A stretch of 31,789 nt of DNA, taken from positions 644,685 through 676,473 of the forward strand of contig BFEA01000616.1 of NCBI GenBank assembly GCA_003427395.1. Direction: 5' to 3'. Positions within the stretch are counted from its first letter, which is position 1, and every line of letters begins with the position of its first letter. A model generated the notes under the pieces. It was not told the origin of the DNA. It saw only the letters and a list, made by a program, of their open reading frames with translations, and searched no databases. This stretch comes from Chara braunii. Its lineage: Eukaryota > Streptophyta > Charophyceae > Charales > Characeae. Shown here piece after piece: positions 30,745 through 31,789 of this stretch. Both the position numbers and the translations under genes were made by a program.

Positions 30745-31087
30745 ATGGAGATGGGTGTCGGTGGCGGTGGCCATGCGTTGTTGGCTGAAGAGCGGGATGC
30801 GGTAGTGCTAGCGATGACGACCATCGTTCTGGAGGCGGATAGGGAGCGGGCATCCGCAGCCCGCAGCATGTGCCTGGGGATGTGCAAGCACAGGGCTTTG
30901 TTGCAGCGTGTGGTTGAGGTGCCCGATTGCGCAGCGTTATCAGAAGCCGTTGTGCAGCTTTGGGCGGCGTTGTCCTGCGGCATTGTCTCAGGTGAAACCC
31001 CAAGATGGTGGATCAAGCGACGGACTGGCAGCACATGGATGGACCTTCTTGTGTGTGATGACGCAACGGACGACTATTTTTGGGAGA
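30745..31087 (+). pseudogene. PIF/Harbinger transposase, N-terminal fragment
   Basis: From the ATG at 30,745 the frame encodes a hydrophobic and basic leader (VVLAMTTIVLEADRERASAA and further), then GETPRWWIKRRTGSTWMDL and CDDATDDYFW. The RWW-(x)-R-TG-TW-DL and CDDATDDYF pattern is one I associate with the region just before the nuclease domain of DDE_Tnp_4 (Harbinger) transposases in algal repeats; this is recollection. The family then normally continues with the catalytic core, but here the match ends at DDYFW and the frame runs on through unrelated codons to 31,197 across the antisense hammerhead. The DDE residues are absent, so it is a dead 5' fragment, broken at about 31,087. Confidence 0.65.
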
Positions 31088-31125
31088 ACAGAGAGGGAGA
31101 AGAGAACAACAAACAAGGGGCTGTG

Positions 31126-31185
31126 ACAAACTGTTTCATCGGAGTTTCACCAACTCATCAGGAGGCTGAACCCTCGACAGTCTGC
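31126..31185 (-). ncRNA. Type III hammerhead ribozyme, complete
   Basis: Read on the minus strand from 31,185: helix III 5' strand GCAGACUGU, then the cleavable C17 (31,176; NUH = GUC, cut between 31,176 and 31,175), helix I GAGG (31,172-31,175) with loop GUUCAG and CCUC, core CUGAUGA (31,161-31,155), helix II GUUGG - UGAAACU - CCGAU, core GAA (31,137-31,135), and helix III 3' strand ACAGUUUGU (31,134-31,126). Helix III has 9 pairs (two G-U), helix I 4 Watson-Crick pairs and helix II 5 pairs (two G-U). All invariant core bases are present. The ribozyme would self-cleave a minus-strand transcript. It overlaps, antisense, the tail of the broken Harbinger frame. Confidence 0.85.
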
Positions 31186-31452
31186 AGAATCCCCTAACTG
31201 ATTACACTGTAAGTAATAATCCACCTTAACCCCGGCTATGGTTAAGCATCAACGACTGCCCGACAACTGATACCCCGAGGTGCGCACCAACCACTGCCCT
31301 CAAGGTACCTGTGACGAAAAACAAAGCAGAATATAACTCACCCACACCAGATGGAAAACTCTACAGACTGCTGGTTCACACCCCATCACAAGCAAGCAAA
31401 ACAGCCACGAAACAAAGAAAGGTCTGTCACAGCCGAAAACTTCACTCCAGAC
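31186..31452. other. No gene; possible body of ribozyme element
   Basis: AC-rich sequence between the two hammerhead copies. Holds GGTATCAG on the minus strand (31,274-31,267), eight bases in common with an initiator-Met tRNA primer-binding site, but its place relative to the ribozyme does not fit a normal retrozyme. I see nothing else. Confidence 0.3.
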
Positions 31453-31789
31453 ACACCGCTGGCAGTAGAGGCACAGCATGGCCGAGTAGTGACGGCCCCG
31501 ACCACTGCCGCTCGACCTGACCGGAGAAAACCGTAGCAGGGTGCTAGCAAAGTCGTGGTATATATCGTCAAACAGAGCTGCCCGGTAAACTGTTTCGCTG
31601 GAGTTTCACCGACTCATCAGGAGGCCAATTCATATATATATTCTATTTGACGATATATATATGTGACAATATATATATATATACTACGACTTCGCTAGCT
31701 TCCTGCTACGGTCTTTTCCGGTCAGGTCGAGCGGCAGTGGTCGGGGCCGTTACTAGGCGGCCATGCTGTGCCTCTAGTGCCAGCGGCGT
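31453..31789. repeat. Large inverted repeat, runs off the window end
   Basis: Left arm 31,453-31,571 and right arm 31,646-31,789, about 90 per cent alike over the outer 105 bases (ACACCGCTGGCAGTAGAGGC against ACGCCGCTGGCACTAGAGGC and so on), then AT-rich inner parts with extra TA repeats in the right arm. The loop of 74 bases holds a truncated hammerhead. The right arm reaches the last base, so the repeat is probably longer. Confidence 0.9.
31585..31624 (-). ncRNA. Hammerhead ribozyme, 5' part missing
   Basis: Minus-strand core CUGAUGA (31,620-31,614), helix II GUCGG - UGAAACU - CCAGC (G-C, U-G, one C/A mismatch, G-C, G-C), GAAAC (31,596-31,592) and AGUUUACC after it. The preceding CCUC is kept, but the GUC cleavage site and helix I 5' strand are absent, because the sequence there is AT-rich repeat DNA. 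It cannot form the catalytic fold alone. The copy differs from the complete one in helix II at paired positions. Confidence 0.75.

Noticed and set aside
31267-31274. GGTATCAG on the minus strand as a retrozyme primer-binding site
   Set aside because: Only eight bases match, and it lies upstream of the complete hammerhead with too little space for a normal retrozyme body.

Overview
The window reads as intergenic, transposon-dominated DNA from a large plant or algal nuclear genome. I see no intact host gene, no bacterial operon, no rRNA and no intact tRNA. Long (GA)n, (CA)n, (GATA)n and homopolymer tracts, three single-N assembly joins, decayed LINE and Ty3/gypsy open frames, a trihelix (Myb/SANT-like) frame and a PIF/Harbinger transposase start are the main content. 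The style of these proteins (trihelix-like Harbinger partner, CRE/L1-like LINE, Ty3/gypsy Gag) reminds me of the charophyte alga Chara braunii; that is recollection and inference, not a database result.

Layout. 1-1,490: a pyrimidine-rich tract, then microsatellites with three copies of a G-box-bearing unit. 1,491-5,460: a minus-strand LINE with many frameshifts and stops, ending in a T23 tract (poly-A on the minus strand) and split by a diverged 205-bp dimer. 6,088-6,304: the first of five related small inverted-repeat elements (family A). 6,441-7,235: tandem repeats. 9,274-9,964: a 691-bp inverted-repeat element (family C), followed by a partial family-B element. 10,858-10,930: a tRNA-like sequence. 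11,000-11,355: microsatellites.

11,720-13,204: a minus-strand trihelix/Myb-SANT pseudogene, fused at 13,204 to the reverse transcriptase of a Ty3/gypsy element (13,205-16,618; RT, protease and Gag in order leftwards to rightwards, read on the minus strand). A second copy of the start of the trihelix frame lies at 17,130-17,306. 20,960-21,850: the 3' part of a second LINE. 22,680-25,900: nested tandem repeats, a family-B foldback element and a cluster of GGTGAG/CTCACC words. 26,254-29,296: more family A and B elements.

30,297-31,789 is the most interesting part. The start of a PIF/Harbinger transposase frame breaks off at about 31,087 and is followed by a minus-strand sequence at 31,126-31,185 that folds as a complete type III hammerhead ribozyme, with all core nucleotides and a GUC cleavage site. 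A second, 5'-truncated hammerhead sits in the 74-nt loop of a large inverted repeat (arms 31,453-31,571 and 31,646-31,789) that runs off the window end. Hammerheads in such settings are known from plant retrozymes and Penelope-like elements, so this end may hold a piece of a small ribozyme-bearing retroelement; no element boundary is proven here.
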